A stretch of 64,000 nt of DNA from Sequoia sempervirens (taxonomy: Eukaryota; Streptophyta; Pinopsida; Cupressales; Cupressaceae). Below are positions 34,672 to 46,889 of this stretch, piece after piece. Within the stretch, counting starts at the first letter, position 1, and the number at the start of each line of letters is the position of its first letter. The notes beneath the pieces were generated by a model, which was not told the DNA's origin, made no database searches, and saw only the letters and a program-made list of their open reading frames with translations. Position numbers and translations under genes: made by a program. The stretch spans positions 62,001-126,000 of the forward strand of contig VDFB02254991.1 in the NCBI GenBank assembly GCA_007258455.2, given 5' to 3'.

Positions 34672-37600
34672 TGGAAGATGAGGAGCCTTGAAGCTCCTTC
34701 AGAATACCTTCCTAGACTGTTTTTCCTTTTTCCAAGCCTTCCTTTGCTACAGTCAACATCTTTATTTTCTCAAGTTTTTCAGTGCATGCCAGAGCTTCTC
34801 CAACCGGAGAATATTCCATTCTTACAATATCACTTAATAGACTGAATTTATTGATGATTTCTTCTTTCTATTTCAGCAATGCAACAATTTTTTCTCTATG
34901 GATAGCGATGCCCGTCCAGATTGATCATTCCTTATCTTTAGAAACACTATAAGTACCAGAAACAGTAGATAACTGGGACTCAATGGAGTCCATGACAATA
35001 TTGATATTCTGAGTGGCATCCGACCACTTCAAGTAGTAAGATAGAACATCTGCTTTAGATTCACACACTTTCATGGCTTCCAAACTCTTCTTGACACAGG
35101 AGTGTGCCAGAGCACATTTGTCATGCAAAGCCAACAGCCTCTTCTCCACCAAGTTTTCTTTTATCTCTTGTCTTATCTTTTCATTAAGTCTAGAGGAATA
35201 CTCTTTGAAGGAGTCTAACAATAATCTCATATTTTCAATAGGGGCAAGAGATGTGTCAATGGATGCACCAAGTATAGTTTCTTGTAATTCTTTCAGAGCA
35301 TCTCCTATCAGTTCCATTCCCTTCTGATGTGTTTCAAGAATTTATTTTCTTTTGGATGCTTGCATTGCCTCACCCAACACAACTTGATGAACTAAAGACA
35401 TATTTTCCACATCAACATAACCCTTAATCATAGGAAGTTTCAAAAGTTCCTAGAGAATAATCGGTTGAAATCTAATTTTCTTAGATAACAAACCTTTAGA
35501 TATATCACTACCAGAAGACGAATCACCAGGATGCTTCAGAGATTTTACAATCTATTTTTATTCTTCATTTTTCCTGGAGGATTCCCCAACTATCTTTTCT
35601 TCCTCTCCCTCTAGTACCTCTTCCTCATTTTCATCTTTGACCTGTTCTTTCTCGGGATTATCTTGACTTTCTTCTTCATTTCCCTGACCATCACCTTCAT
35701 TATTGCCATTATTTTCTTCCTCATTACTTTGCTTTTTTTTTCCTTTTTCTTCTTCAGTATGCTCCAGAGGAGCATCATTATGTATTTCAGGGTCATTTTC
35801 TACTTCATTCTACTCACTAACTTCATTACCAATATTAATTTCAACATTAAAATTGTCAAGAATATTTTCATTACCTGTTTCCAAAGGAACACTTTCCTCA
35901 GCTTTTTCAGCAGCAACATCATCACCAGTTTTGATCATACCATATTTTTCTATTATCTCCTAGATAATTTTAGTTGTTTCCTTCCTCACATTCCTTGTCA
36001 ACTTCTTGTTTCTTTTCATCAACATATTTAACCTACCGTTCATTGAGAAAATTTTAGCACAGATCTTCTTTAGGGATTCCAGATCATTAGGGGTCAAAGA
36101 GGGCTTGATCTTATTATATGCTACATTTCTAATCTTTTCTTCTTCAAACACAACATCCTCAGATCTTCTTTTCATTATATCATCCCACATGCTTTTAGGA
36201 ACATCTTTCTTTATGTTATCCCATTTTACTTCTAAGACAATGACACTCAATAACAACTAAAAGTAGTGTTTTCTTGTCTTCTTCTCCAACTTCATCAAAG
36301 CATTGAGTTGTGGGTTGAAGCATATTTTCAAAAGTAAACAAATCATTAAGATTTGGCTGAAGTTTATATCAAGGACCAAAACTTACCAGAATATCTTGTT
36401 CATCTTTCTGGTCGGCAGAGGTTTCATCAGTTACCTTGGCCTTCTTTGATTCAGGCTTGGTGTGCACATGTATACAAAAATCATGTTCTTCTTCATCTTC
36501 AGAAGATGACACAATATGTACTCTTTTAGAACCAACAACATCTATGGATGCACCTTCTTAGGAGGGTAAAATCCCTCGTCTTCATCATCTTGATCATCTA
36601 TGACACTCATGCTCTTCTCTCTTGTTTCCTTTTCTTTCCTTCCTCTCTTAGCAAGGGCGACCAGAGGAGTCTCTTTCCTCTTCCCAAATCTAGTGGTAGG
36701 TCTGGAGGAAACATGACCTTTACCTTTATTATCCTTTCCAGGTTTAGTCCCAGCTGCAGGGGTTGCAAGGGATTTTGCAGAGGTATTTCTACTAGATCTT
36801 CTTAGACCAAATGATTCTACCGCTCTTTGTGCAGCCTTATCCCTTCCAAGGGAAATCTCCTCATCATTAAAAGCAATATCCTTAAGTGTTTTCTCCACTT
36901 TCTTCCTAATCTTAGGCTTCTGTTGTTCCATATGAATTTCCATAGACTTCTCTATATATGTCCCAATTCTAGGTTCATTGGGGTCCTTTAGATTATTCAG
37001 CAACATCTGTACATAGCCTTCAACTTCTTCTGTTATCTCATATCCAAGAGGTTGAATCCATATAGTTCAAGGTTCTATGACCTCAATCATGCATTCATTA
37101 GTGGAGACATGAAATATGATTTCATGCTTATACTTCTCCACAATTTTCCTCAAAATTCTATCTCTTTCATTCATATTTCTTTTAAATATTGCAAAGAAAT
37201 TTGTTAGGGCATCCTCTTAAGCATTCAAATTTCCAAGATTATGCATGTGCTCAAAAATATGATGTCCCACTGGTTTGGATGGGTTTTAGAATACATCTTC
37301 ACTTTTTCCTAGAAGCTTCTTCATGAAGTAAAACAATAAACATATGATCAACGAACCAAACTTAAAGGCATAATTCTTTTCCTTTGATTTCTTTACATTT
37401 TCTAACAATTGTAGTGTAAGAAGCTCACAAAGGTCATAATCTGCACCTTTCACTACCATATCATAGCCAGTATAGATTGTTGTGGCTGAAACAAAAATGT
37501 CCTTGTTTGTGAAATATATCTTGTGACCTATCATGAGAGATGCATACCTCATTGTAGGATTGGTAATAGTCTTCATTGCAAGGGATCTTTTGTCAAATGT

Positions 37601-38077
37601 TGCTCCCATGAGTTCTGTCACTACTTCATTCTTTACAAATTTTAACACAGGTACTGTTCCTTTATCTCAAAGACCAGTTACAACCCTAATCACTTCTTTT
37701 GTTATCAAGTGTGTCCTATCAATCCAGAGAATTTTTTTATGGATTCTGCTCAGAACCATCTTTACAAATTTGTCATCGCAGCTAAAATTAGGGAAATTGT
37801 TCCAGAGATGCAACCTTTTTATCAACCACATTCAAATACTTAGGTTTATCCCAAAGTTATCACTAGTAAGCTCTTTTTCCCAGAGGTCAATCAATTTTAC
37901 GTGATTGTACTCCTCAAATTTAACTCTAATCATCATCCTAGTATCCACTGTCGGCATTACGCCATGTGGAATTGACGAAAATGTGCCCATGGAATCATCT
38001 TCAAAGAATTTCGAAGAGTATTTTCTGTAAGAGCACCTCAGCCTCTCTAATACCTTCACAACCATAGGAGTTTCCAT
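34672..38077 (-). pseudogene. ORF2 of element B, unrecognised, about 1,130 codons (broken)
   Basis: The chosen start is the Met at 38077 (METPMVVKVLERLRCSYRKY). An N-terminal globular part follows: FFEDDSMGTFSSIP, then SRIHKKILWIDRTHLITKEV and IRVVTGL near 37720-37660, then MLKFVKNEVVTELMGATFDK and YASLMIGHKIYFTNKDIF to 37286. Then EHMHNLGNLNA and a basic linker (37006 to 36542, RRSSRN, TTRFGKRKETP). Next comes a helical segment (36256 to 35960), an acidic Glu/Asn-rich run (35900 to 35560) and a helical C-terminus ending ILKELQGSSSSS at 34672. About a dozen stops and at least one frameshift interrupt it. I recognise no enzyme. The N-terminal part resembles uncharacterised proteins common in plant repeats, from memory only. 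Confidence 0.6.
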
Positions 38078-38518
38078 TCTACTGAATTCAAGAAAACTCA
38101 CCAAAACACAATAGCTCAAGAATTATAAATACCTTTTTATGCACACTGAACCATAGCTAGGGTTTCCATAACTCGAACTCCAATTATCTTCAAGAATGCT
38201 CCAAAATTTCCCCAATTCTTCAAGTTTTCAAATGAACTAAATGCCTTGATCATTTTCTTTATAAAATAACAATTTGACCTAATTCACATTTATTGCGGCA
38301 GACTTTAAAAAGATGCTAAAAACTCCTTTATTTTTACATAGACAAACCCTAATTTTCTCCGCAAAGAATCATTCCTTCAAATTCTCTACCGGTTCCTTTT
38401 CCAAAACCTTTGAAATCTAAAGCTTCATCTCTCTTCTTCATGCCAGCCTTTGACACACCATTTATCTAGGGGGTTCTTACAATTTTCTGATAAAGCTCCC
38501 CCTACGACCTTGCTAGGT
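38078..38518 (-). other. Spacer between gag and ORF2 of element B
   Basis: About 440 bases with no sustained reading. A GTAGGGGGAGCTTT purine-rich tract lies near 38492-38508 on the minus strand, possibly an internal polypurine-like relic. Confidence 0.4.
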
Positions 38519-39565
38519 CTAGTTACCAAACAAATTGTTTGTACCGGATGAGGGCATAGACTCATCAGTTATCTCTGGTTCTTCTTTCTTTCTCCAGATC
38601 TTGCTCATATCTTGCTTAATCTCATCTTTGTCAATATTCTTCATAGATTCATTCTTTTCTACCGGATTGGTCTCCTTACTCTTCTTACTTTTGTAAACTC
38701 TTGAAACATGTCATGGTTTTTTACAATTATAGCAAACACTATTTTTTTTATTAGATTGACTTCTATTGAATCTTGTTCTGCACTAATTACCTTTATGTCC
38801 ATACTTGTTACAAGTATAACAATAGCCATTAAAGGATTGGTTCATTCTTCCATTAAACTGATTCATCATTGAAGTTATGCACTCACTTTCCCTATGTCCA
38901 AAACTTTTGCATGCAAAGCATTGACCAGAAAAAGGACCAGGGAATTGATTCATACTGCTTCTACATTCAGTTACCTTATGACCAAATTTATTGCATGAAA
39001 AACAAGTGCCATTAAAAGAAGGGTACCTTTGTGCATTGGGTTGTCTCACTGGAGGTCTTTTAGATGAGTTCCTTGAATTTTCTTTCTTCTTTCCTTTATT
39101 CTAAATCTCCCAATTATTCACATTCTTAGAACTCTCACTGGTATCATTTCCTTGACCAATTTTATCTTTACTTGGTTTTTTTCCTACAATTAATTCATCA
39201 AGCCTATCTGAGCTAGCTTTGAAGTTGTTTTCACAAAATTTCACCTTCTCCAGATCCACTTTCAGATTCACAATTTATTTCTCAAGCTTAGTGCAATCTT
39301 CAGACTTGCTTTGTACCAATTTTTCTAGACAATATTCTATTCTTTTCTTTTCTTCTACTTCCACTTTCAAACCGACAATATCTTCATTAGCCTTCTTCAA
39401 CTGATTTGTTACTTCCTTATGCCTATCTTTGAATTTTTTTAACTACTCATTAAGTTTCCAAACACATTCTTTTGCTTCTTCAAGATTCTCTTTCAAATCT
39501 CTATTTTCTCTTTCAACTTTATCAAGATCCTCAAGAGTAGTTTGGAGCTCTCCTTTATCATTCAT
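38519..39565 (-). pseudogene. gag: Gag of element B with tandem CCHC zinc knuckles, N-terminally short
   Basis: The chosen start is the Met at 39565 (MNDKGELQTTLEDLDKVERE), only some 55 bases after the primer site. An amphipathic coiled coil of about 120 residues follows (NRDLKENLEEAKE, QLKKANEDIVGLKVEVEEKK), then a Lys/Ser-rich linker. Three clear CX2CX4HX4C knuckles come next (CFSCNKFGHKVTEC, CFACKSFGHRESEC, CYTCNKYGHKGN with the last Cys after a stop) and a fourth degraded one (CYNCKKP...H, final Cys lost). The end is NNLFGN at 38519. The capsid-type N-terminal domain that precedes this region in ordinary copia Gag is absent. Stops (TAG, TAA) replace likely Gln codons at about five places. 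It would bind nucleic acid. Confidence 0.75.
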
Positions 39566-39617
39566 TTCTTCTGTCTTCAAGATCTCCCTCAAGTTTCTAG
39601 GCTTAACCAGAGGAACC

Positions 39618-39631
39618 GAGCTCTGATACCA
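39618..39631 (-). promoter_or_regulatory. Primer binding site of element B (initiator Met tRNA type)
   Basis: The minus strand reads TGGTATCAGAGCTC two bases after the LTR end TTTAACA. Confidence 0.92.
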
Positions 39632-39633
39632 AT

Positions 39634-40619
39634 TGTTAAAGATCCAAGATACTAAGAGGGGGGTTGAATCAGTATCTTCTTAAATTTTCTGATCAGATAC
39701 CATCCAATTATTCCAATGCAAACAATAGCATAATAAATAAAAGCATTAATAGAACATAAGATTAGAGAACATAAGAACATCATGATTTTTACGTGGAAAA
39801 CCCAAAATGGGAAAAACCACGGTGAGTGTTAGCTCACAATATTGTATAACTGGTTATAGAATATTACAAAATGGGTGGCTCACTGCCAGGACTCACTGTC
39901 CAGAAATAAAGGCTCACTGCCTACAGAATTACAACGATTGAATGACTTTCAACCAGAAAATGAGTTGACATAGTACACCTAATAAGTGTAGATTCAATTC
40001 GAATGTAGCTCAGTAAATGGACTTAACACATTTCATTATGTTCGCACTTTTTTTCTTCTTCGCACAAAAGACACATACACATATCTTAAAAAAAATTCCA
40101 TTATATATATACCCAATCTTCTTCACAAGCATCAATTAGGTCGGCCTAATTAGATGCACTTGATATCTACCAAAAATACAATTTTTCAGCTACAAGCTTT
40201 GAAAAAGATAACTCACATGCTTCAACAAGTTGACATAGACTAAAAATAGGTTGCACATATATCCGCATAACAAAACTATTTTTCACCTTTACACAATTTA
40301 CTAAGGAAGTTGGCCAAAAATTAGACTTCAAACCAAAAAACAAAAACATTTTGTACAAGCACCAGATGCATGAAGTCTTGAGAGAACGTGCTCCCAACAT
40401 CTATAAACCATTTCCCAAAACCGCAAGCAACAATGCTCACCAAAAAATAAAAAATGTAGATCAACATACCAAAGAATTTTAGCAAAATACCAGTTCAGAT
40501 ACAAGACTAGAATACTAGAGTAACTTTAGTCTTGATCTTGCAGTTGCAACTCATGTATCATGGTGACATCAATGAAAAACAAAAAGTAATAGAATGGGAT
40601 GTTCTTCATTTTTCCAACA
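39634..40619 (-). repeat. Right LTR (5' LTR) of element B
   Basis: Plus-strand ends TGTTAAAGATCC and TTCCAACA. Homologous to 33522-34500 and 3692-4670. Confidence 0.92.
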
Positions 40620-41800
40620 CTCTGTAACAACTTACCATGGGAAGATCATAAAGTAAGTTTTTACATAGAACTAGACACATGGACGTACTATGGGGAGACG
40701 ATTGAATCCTTCAATCACAAAATTAACAAAATTCAACTAACATGTAGATCTTTAAGTGAAAACCACACTGTGGCACTTTTTGATCCTAAAATAGTAAAAG
40801 GAAAGGACGTATCTGAGGGTGAAAACCTCTTTGAGGTGCCCAAGGATGAGGGATTCAATCTCACCCTTAGTGAAATGCATCCAGAGAATTCAATAGTGCT
40901 AGTAGAAGAGGCCACCCTAGTCAATGTGGGACCAAAAGAAGCAGCCAAGATCACTTTGTATGTTGAATCCCTACTAGATGAAGAACAAAAAAACCTTACA
41001 ACATTCTTGAAAGAGTGAAGAGCGAACTTTGCATGATCATAAGAAGATATTCTAAGGCTCGATCCAAAAGTAGTTGTTCATCACCTAGCAGTCTATCCTA
41101 AATCCAAGCCAGTAAATCATAAATTAAGGAAGATACACCCTTAGATAACACTCTTGGTGAAACTAGAGTTACAAAAGCTTCTTGACGTTTGATTGATTTG
41201 ACTGATAGATTATCCTGAGTGGGTTTCAAACCTAGTATTAGTCTCAAAACTCAATGGGGATATCAGAATATGCACAAATTTTAGAAACTTAAATAAGGCG
41301 TGCCTAAAGGATGATTTCCCTCTTCCTAACATTGACCTTATCATGGAATTAACAACTAGGCATGAAATTTTATCACTCATGGACAATTTTTTAGGCTACA
41401 ATCAAATCATGATCTCCAAGGAGGATCAACACAAGACTACATTCACTTGTCCATGGGGAGCTTATTGCTGGAATGTGATGTCATTCGAGTTAAAGAATGC
41501 TGGAGCAACCTATCAAAGAGCAATGACCCTAATCTTTCATGACATGATACACAAAATAGTCAAAGATTATGTGGATGATATTTTGGAAAAATCAATGAAA
41601 AGGAGTGAGCACATAGAAGTCTTAGGACCCATCTTTGATAGGATTGAAGAATACAACATAAGGATAAATCTAAAAAAGTGTGTCTTCGGGGTTACATTAG
41701 GAAATTTTTTTGGCTATATCATCTTACAAAGAGGGATAGAAATTGATCTAGCAAAGGTAAAAGCCATCCTAGACATGGAACCACAACAAATAGTGAAATA
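40620..41800 (+). pseudogene. Reverse transcriptase of element A (broken)
   Basis: The Tat polyprotein resumes after element B. 40630-41018 is the stretch before RT (VALFDPKIVKGKDVSEGE, LLDEEQKNLTTFLKE). RT motifs follow: YPEWVSNLVLVSKLNGDIRI near 41208, DDFPLPNIDLI near 41310, ILSLMDNFLGYNQIMISKED, TTFTCPWGAYCWNVMSFELK, then the catalytic YVDDIL at about 41567 and NIRINLKKCVFGV. Active-site Asp residues are intact, but stops and a frame change occur at 41018-41210. It would copy element RNA into DNA. Confidence 0.88.
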
Positions 41801-42440
41801 GATGAGAGGATTACAAAGAATATTGCAATCCATCAAAAGGTTCATAGCATAACTATCAAATAAATTCCACCCTTTTTCGCATCTTCTCCATAAAGGAATA
41901 ACTTACAAATTTGATGAGAAGTGTGATAAATCCTTCCAATAGATCAAGGACTATCTATTGAAACCTCCAATTTTCATGTTGCCGATATCAAACAAACTAT
42001 TGATCCTATATATCTCAACAACATCAATAGCACTAGGAGCTCTTCTAGCGCAACATGATGAAAACATAAAGGAAAGGGCTATTTATTACATCAAAAAGAC
42101 CTTGGTTGGCTATGAAATGAACTATTCACCCATTGAGAAAGCATGCTTGGCAGTAGTTTTTGCTTCACAAAAATTCAGAGACTACATGTTGTCACACCAA
42201 ATCAAACTCATTGCAAAGATTGACCCATTGAAATACTTGTTATCCAAAGAAACTCTCACTAGGTGAATGGAAAAATGGGTAATGATATTAACTGAATTTG
42301 ACATAGAGTACGTGAAGGACAAGGAAATCAAAGGACAAGTGATTGAAAACCAACTAGCAGACACACCTATATATGTTGAGAATCCCTTGATATCTAAATT
42401 CCCTGATGAATCAATGTTCCTTGTCAATATCACATATCAA
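41801..42440 (+). pseudogene. RNase H of element A (broken)
   Basis: Follows RT in the same frame with stops. Contains DYLLKPPIFMLPISNKLLIL, ALGALLAQHDENIKERAIYY, YSPIEKACLAVVFASQKFRD and YMLSHQIKLIAKIDPLKYLL, the usual order of the Ty3 RNase H. The catalytic Asp of the LYIS strand reads Ser (YISTTSIALGALL), so activity is doubtful even without the stops. It would degrade RNA in the RNA-DNA hybrid. Confidence 0.8.
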
Positions 42441-42850
42441 TGGAAGATGTACTTTGATGGATCGTTCACCTAACATGGATCAAGAGAAGGAATTATTTTC
42501 ATCACCCCTCAAGGTGATTTCATTCCAAAGTCATATAGGTTATCATTTCCCTATAATAACAACATTGTTGAGTATGGAGCCCTAATCACAGGTCTAAGGA
42601 TAGCGGTTCAGTGATAGATACAAGAGATGAAAGTCTATGGAGACTCACATCTGGTTATCAACCAAGTCAATGATGAATACCAAACTAAGGATGACAAGTT
42701 TACTCCTTATAAAAAGATGGTAGAAAGTCTCAAGGACCTTTTCATAGATATAACTTTTGAGAAGATTCCTCACATGAACAACTGAGCAACAAATGTTATG
42801 GCAACAATAGGATCACTGTTAGATGTTGAAAAAAATCCTCCTATGCGAAT
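42441..42850 (+). pseudogene. Second, archaeal-type RNase H of element A (broken)
   Basis: A separate RNase H fold begins with WKMYFDGSFT at about 42440. It then has GIIFITPQGDFIPKSYRLSF, NNIVEYGALITGLRIAV (catalytic Glu), MKVYGDSHLVINQVN (catalytic Asp) and a Lys-rich tail (TPYKKMVESLKDLF). A second RNase H in this position is the hallmark of the Tat lineage of plant Ty3 elements. Stops occur after FDGSFT and after RIAVQ. Confidence 0.8.
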
Positions 42851-43099
42851 TCTTGGTAGAACAACATCTCATACAAACTTTTGAAATTCCTAAATCTAAA
42901 TTCATGTGTGTCATTGTTGGTCCCAGATCCCCATGGTATCATGAAATATTCATCTACCTAAGCAAAGGAACCCTCCCATCCAATATCACCTCCAAACTTA
43001 AAAAGACCTTCATAAAAAATGCATCTTGATTCATGATCCTAGGTGATACCCTTTACTACTAAAGCATCAAAGGGACATTACTATGATGTCTTAACCAAG

Positions 43100-44060
43100 A
43101 AGAAGCCTTTCCCACTTTAATAGAAGTACATGATGGCATATGTGGTTCCCATTCTAGTGGTATGACTTTAGCTAAGAAATTGTTGAGGATGGGATACTAC
43201 TGGCCAACCATGGAAAGAGAAGCTCATCAGTATGTTCAGAAATGTGTCTAGTGTTGACAACATGGAGATCTGATTCATGCTCTAGCTTAGGAATTGCAAC
43301 CAATGATCACACCTTGGCCTCTCTTGTAGTGGGGAATTGACCTCATAGGAAAAAGATCACTCCAACCTCATCCAATGGCCACAAGTTTATCATAATAGCT
43401 ACTGAGTACTTTACCAAGTGGGTTGAAGCCATTCCTATGACCTACATAACAAGGAAGTAAATTTCCAAGTTTATCCTAAATTACCTCATCTATCGTTATG
43501 GTGTTCCACAAACCCTTATCTCAGAAAACAAAATACCCTTCAATAATCAAGATGTGAAAGAGCTATGCCAAAGATTCAACATCCAACACTGATTCGCACA
43601 CCAACAGGTGCAACCCCTTTCTCCCTAATCTACGGATAAGAAGCCATCTTACCTATTGAGGTTGAGCTCCCATCATTGTGAGTATCACTACAAAACTTGA
43701 TCATCGATAAAGAGAATAGAGTATCTCAGTTGAATGAGCTAGAATTCTTGGATGAGTGTCATCTTGACACTCTTAACCACTTGCAAGTATATCAAAATTG
43801 ACTGAAACAGAGCTATAAAAAGAAGATCAAATGTTAGAATTTCTAGGTAGGGGATATTTTCCTAAAATAGAATCAAAAGAATTTACCAAATTAGGATAGT
43901 AAAAGAAAGTTTGAGCCTAACTAGTTGGGTCCCTTTGTCATCACAACAAGCTATGGATCAAGAGCATACACATTGTCAACACCTAAAGGTGACCCCTTGC
44001 AGGAACCAACCAACAACTTTCATCTTCAAAAGTTTTATGCCTATTCTTGAAGGGTATAAA
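43100..44060 (+). pseudogene. Integrase of element A (internal deletion)
   Basis: The zinc-binding domain is recognisable (HDGICGSHSSGMTLAKKLLR, GYYWPTMEREAHQYVQKC). The core begins WGIDLIG near 43335 (first catalytic Asp), then ATEYFTKWVEAIPM, YRYGVPQTLISENK (second catalytic Asp reads Glu) and ELCQRFNIQH at 43591. It jumps straight to IRTPTGATPFSLIYG and AILPIEVELP, skipping roughly 60-70 codons that normally hold the third catalytic residue. The C-terminal part has RVSQLNELEFLDE, LNHLQVYQN and the GPY/F-like LGPFVITTSYGSRAYTLSTP. Many stops. It would have joined element DNA to the chromosome. Confidence 0.82.
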
Positions 44061-44865
44061 TTTGAAAATACAAGAAAGAAAAAGATATCAAAATCCAAAA
44101 AAAAAAAGAAAAAAGATTGAAAACAGTAAAGAAAAAAATCATCCTCTAGTGAAAATCACTTTGATGGTGCTTTGGGCAAGTACCTTTGTGAAAACCTGAT
44201 AAATAGGAACCTAATGTAAATAGAGCACCTCCATCTATTCTTTGGATTTTTATCCTATCATTCTTTCCATCCATCTATTACCTCATTCATCCTATTTATT
44301 CCATCACCCATCCACATCTCTATCATAGCTTGATATTGTGAAGTATCGCATCCCAAGATAGTACTACTTGGCATATTCCAAAGGTCAGTTTGTCCTACCT
44401 ATATCAAGGTAGTCTATCATATCACACTATAGGCAATTCGTTATGGATCATATTAGGTTCTTGTATATCTTAAGGTTATTGGAAATAGCAATAAAAATCC
44501 CAAAAATATTCAAAAAATTATAAAGTCAGAAAATCCAAAACATGCAAAACACATCAAAAACCATAAAAAGGTTGGACATTGAAAATCCAAAATAGTACAC
44601 GATCGAACTACGGGTCTCTAAGCTTGAACATAGGAATGGCCATCATTGATGTGCCCCTGAGACACCCTAGGTCAGTCCTTTAGGAGTCCATCATAATAAA
44701 CTGGCAATCCATCAACTATTTTTATCTTCATCTTTCAATAAGTTGAGTTAGTCAAACTACATAGTCTTTGCTTACATATAACATAGGCAAGGATAATATT
44801 TGATCAACCCCCGAGGCCCCTAGGATAGGTATTTTAGGTTAGGTTCTTGGTCGAAACTCTTGAAA

Positions 44866-44980
44866 AATCCCTAAACATTCAAATATAAAAAAATCTCTAA
44901 ACATTCAAATATCGAAAAATCCCTAAACATTCAAATATCGAAAAAATCCCAAAACATTCAAATATTAGAAAACACAAAAA
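44866..44980. repeat. 27-base tandem repeat
   Basis: Four degenerate units with core TCCCTAAACATTCAAATATC and variable A-run spacers. Confidence 0.7.
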
Positions 44981-45017
44981 ACATTAGAAAACATTCAAAA
45001 GACCTAAAGAACATCAA

Positions 45018-45145
45018 ACAACTCAAAAAGACCTAAACAACCTAAAAATAACTAAAAAAACCAAAACATTCACATAAACAACTCAAAAAGACCTAAACAA
45101 CCTCAAAATAATAAAAAAACCCAAAACATCCACATAAACTTTCAA
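45018..45145. repeat. 63-base tandem duplication
   Basis: Two units beginning CAACTCAAAAAGACCTAAAC and ending ACATAAA, differing at a few bases. Confidence 0.7.
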
Positions 45146-46889
45146 AAAGGACCAAAAAAGATCTCAAAACATTTTCAAAAATACCAAAAAAATTGAAATA
45201 TTATAGAAAAATCTAAAACCATCCATCCCATCTCGCTTTCACTCACAATAAACCTTCATCCATAATAAAATGGCCATCACCTTCAACCTTTGGCAAAACA
45301 AATAGAAAGCCAACATAGAAAATCATAAAGTGAGTACCTAAGTGTAAAAATATAAAGTCTAAATAATAGGTAAATGCATCAGTGAAGTTTATATCAATGG
45401 ATTATCATAAAGCTCATCATCATCCTACATCAAACCTCTAATCAACATGTCCTAGGATGGATCCTTCCTATAATGGAAATTAGCAACAAAAATCACCTTA
45501 GCTACATTTTAAACTGGAAAGAGATATAGATAACACTGACTATTTATCTTTGATCTTTTCTTATGATTTATCTTATTGACCCATTCCTAGGACCTCTCGA
45601 TGATGTCTATCAAAATAATTTAGAGATAAAGGAATGGGGCATCGATCATTATCTTTTGTTTGTTGTGCTTGTGGGTATTCTTGTAAAATAATCTTGGGGC
45701 ATACTTTCTTAGTTGAGTGTAGGAAAGTTGTTTGGAGTACATTGTTGACTATTGTGTATGCTTTGGTCCAATATATTCTAACCTTCTAACTTACATTCCA
45801 ATAAGGTTTATGTATGTCAAGGTGTGAACAAGAACTATCCTATCTATTTGCAGAGTCAAAGTCCATTACACTAGATATAATGCCATCTTGGTTATCAATA
45901 CCCTGATGCATCGTGTCTATGTGTTATATCAAACAATAAGGAACGATAGAAAATCCTAATCCCAAGATATGAGGAAATCATCATCATCATCATCATCACC
46001 ATCCCTAATAAAGTTTTGGTGGATCATAGACTTGTTGGATCTTTTGAAGAAATCATCAAAATCAATGGTCGATCATCTTATTCCTTCTATATTCTCTATG
46101 TGCTAACCCGGTTTCATGATAGTCAACAAAAAAAAATCAATGCATCCATCTTGAATCCACAAATCATTAGCATGTATACATCTCACATAATCATAGCATA
46201 TCACAAAATATACGTCCTACATCATCATTATCATTTAAGTTGTGATGAATAATATAGATTTGTTATTCTAAAGCATCTTAAATTGTTGCATCACATATCA
46301 TAAACATACATCGCATTATCATATCATAAGCAAAGAATTCTACATTATCCATCCATACATCCACATGCATACATCATCATAAAATTGCATAAGAAAATAC
46401 ACAAAATAAATGTATATATCATTTGCATAAACATAACATCCACATATCATATCATCCATCCATAACATGTCATAAAAAGATACTAAAAAAGAAGTCCATC
46501 CCATAACATCTACTTATCATATCACATATCACATAAGCATACATAAGCATCACATCAAATCACATCATATAAAAGTGCATCCATACATTCATAAGCATGA
46601 AATAAATGAACACATCGCATCCTATTGAATCCTTATTTGTATCATATATATCAAAAAAATAACTATCATGGTACAACAGTTGAAATCATTGTATGTATAT
46701 CTATCAAAAATACAATATCCATGAGGCTATCAAAAAGGATCCCATGAATGTATATCTGTGTAAAGAATCAGGTGATAATAAAAAAAGTATATGTACAAGT
46801 GGGCTAGCCCTGATGGCTGCTCCCCTCACCAGGCTATCTCTTTGGTTAATCCTCAGCCCTAGGACATGCCCCACTCCTCTACGAGTAAT

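Larger units (their letters stand above)
33522..40619 (-). mobile_element. Element B: copia-type LTR element with Gag and a novel ORF2, no polymerase
   Basis: Complete 7.1 kb minus-strand element with LTRs of 979 and 986 bases, a Met-tRNA-type primer site beside the right LTR and a classic polypurine tract beside the left LTR. Internal order: gag with zinc knuckles (39565 to 38519), about 440 bases spacer, then ORF2 (38077 to 34672). No integrase, RT or RNase H is visible in 5.1 kb of internal sequence, so it must have moved using another element's enzymes. It sits in the Tat polyprotein between protease and RT. Flanks ATCCA and CTCTG do not match, so no target duplication is evident. LTR divergence is roughly 9 percent by eye. 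Confidence 0.88.
44061..46880 (+). other. Non-coding 3' region of element A with short tandem repeats
   Basis: Nothing coding is recognised between integrase and the antisense ORF. 44866-44980 holds about four copies of a 27-base unit (TCCCTAAACATTCAAATATC). 45018-45145 holds two copies of a unit of about 63 bases (ACTCAAAAAGACCTAAACAA). 45960-46640 is rich in CATCA and ACATAT runs. Confidence 0.6.

Noticed and set aside
1..37345. The 7 kb direct repeats as giant LTRs of one element
   Set aside because: Each repeat contains parts of three different elements with their own ends, primer site and polypurine tract, so they are duplicated chromosome segments and not LTRs.
44866..45145. CRISPR-like or satellite array
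   Set aside because: Only two to four degenerate units without spacers. This is an ordinary short tandem repeat in a retroelement 3' region of a plant genome.
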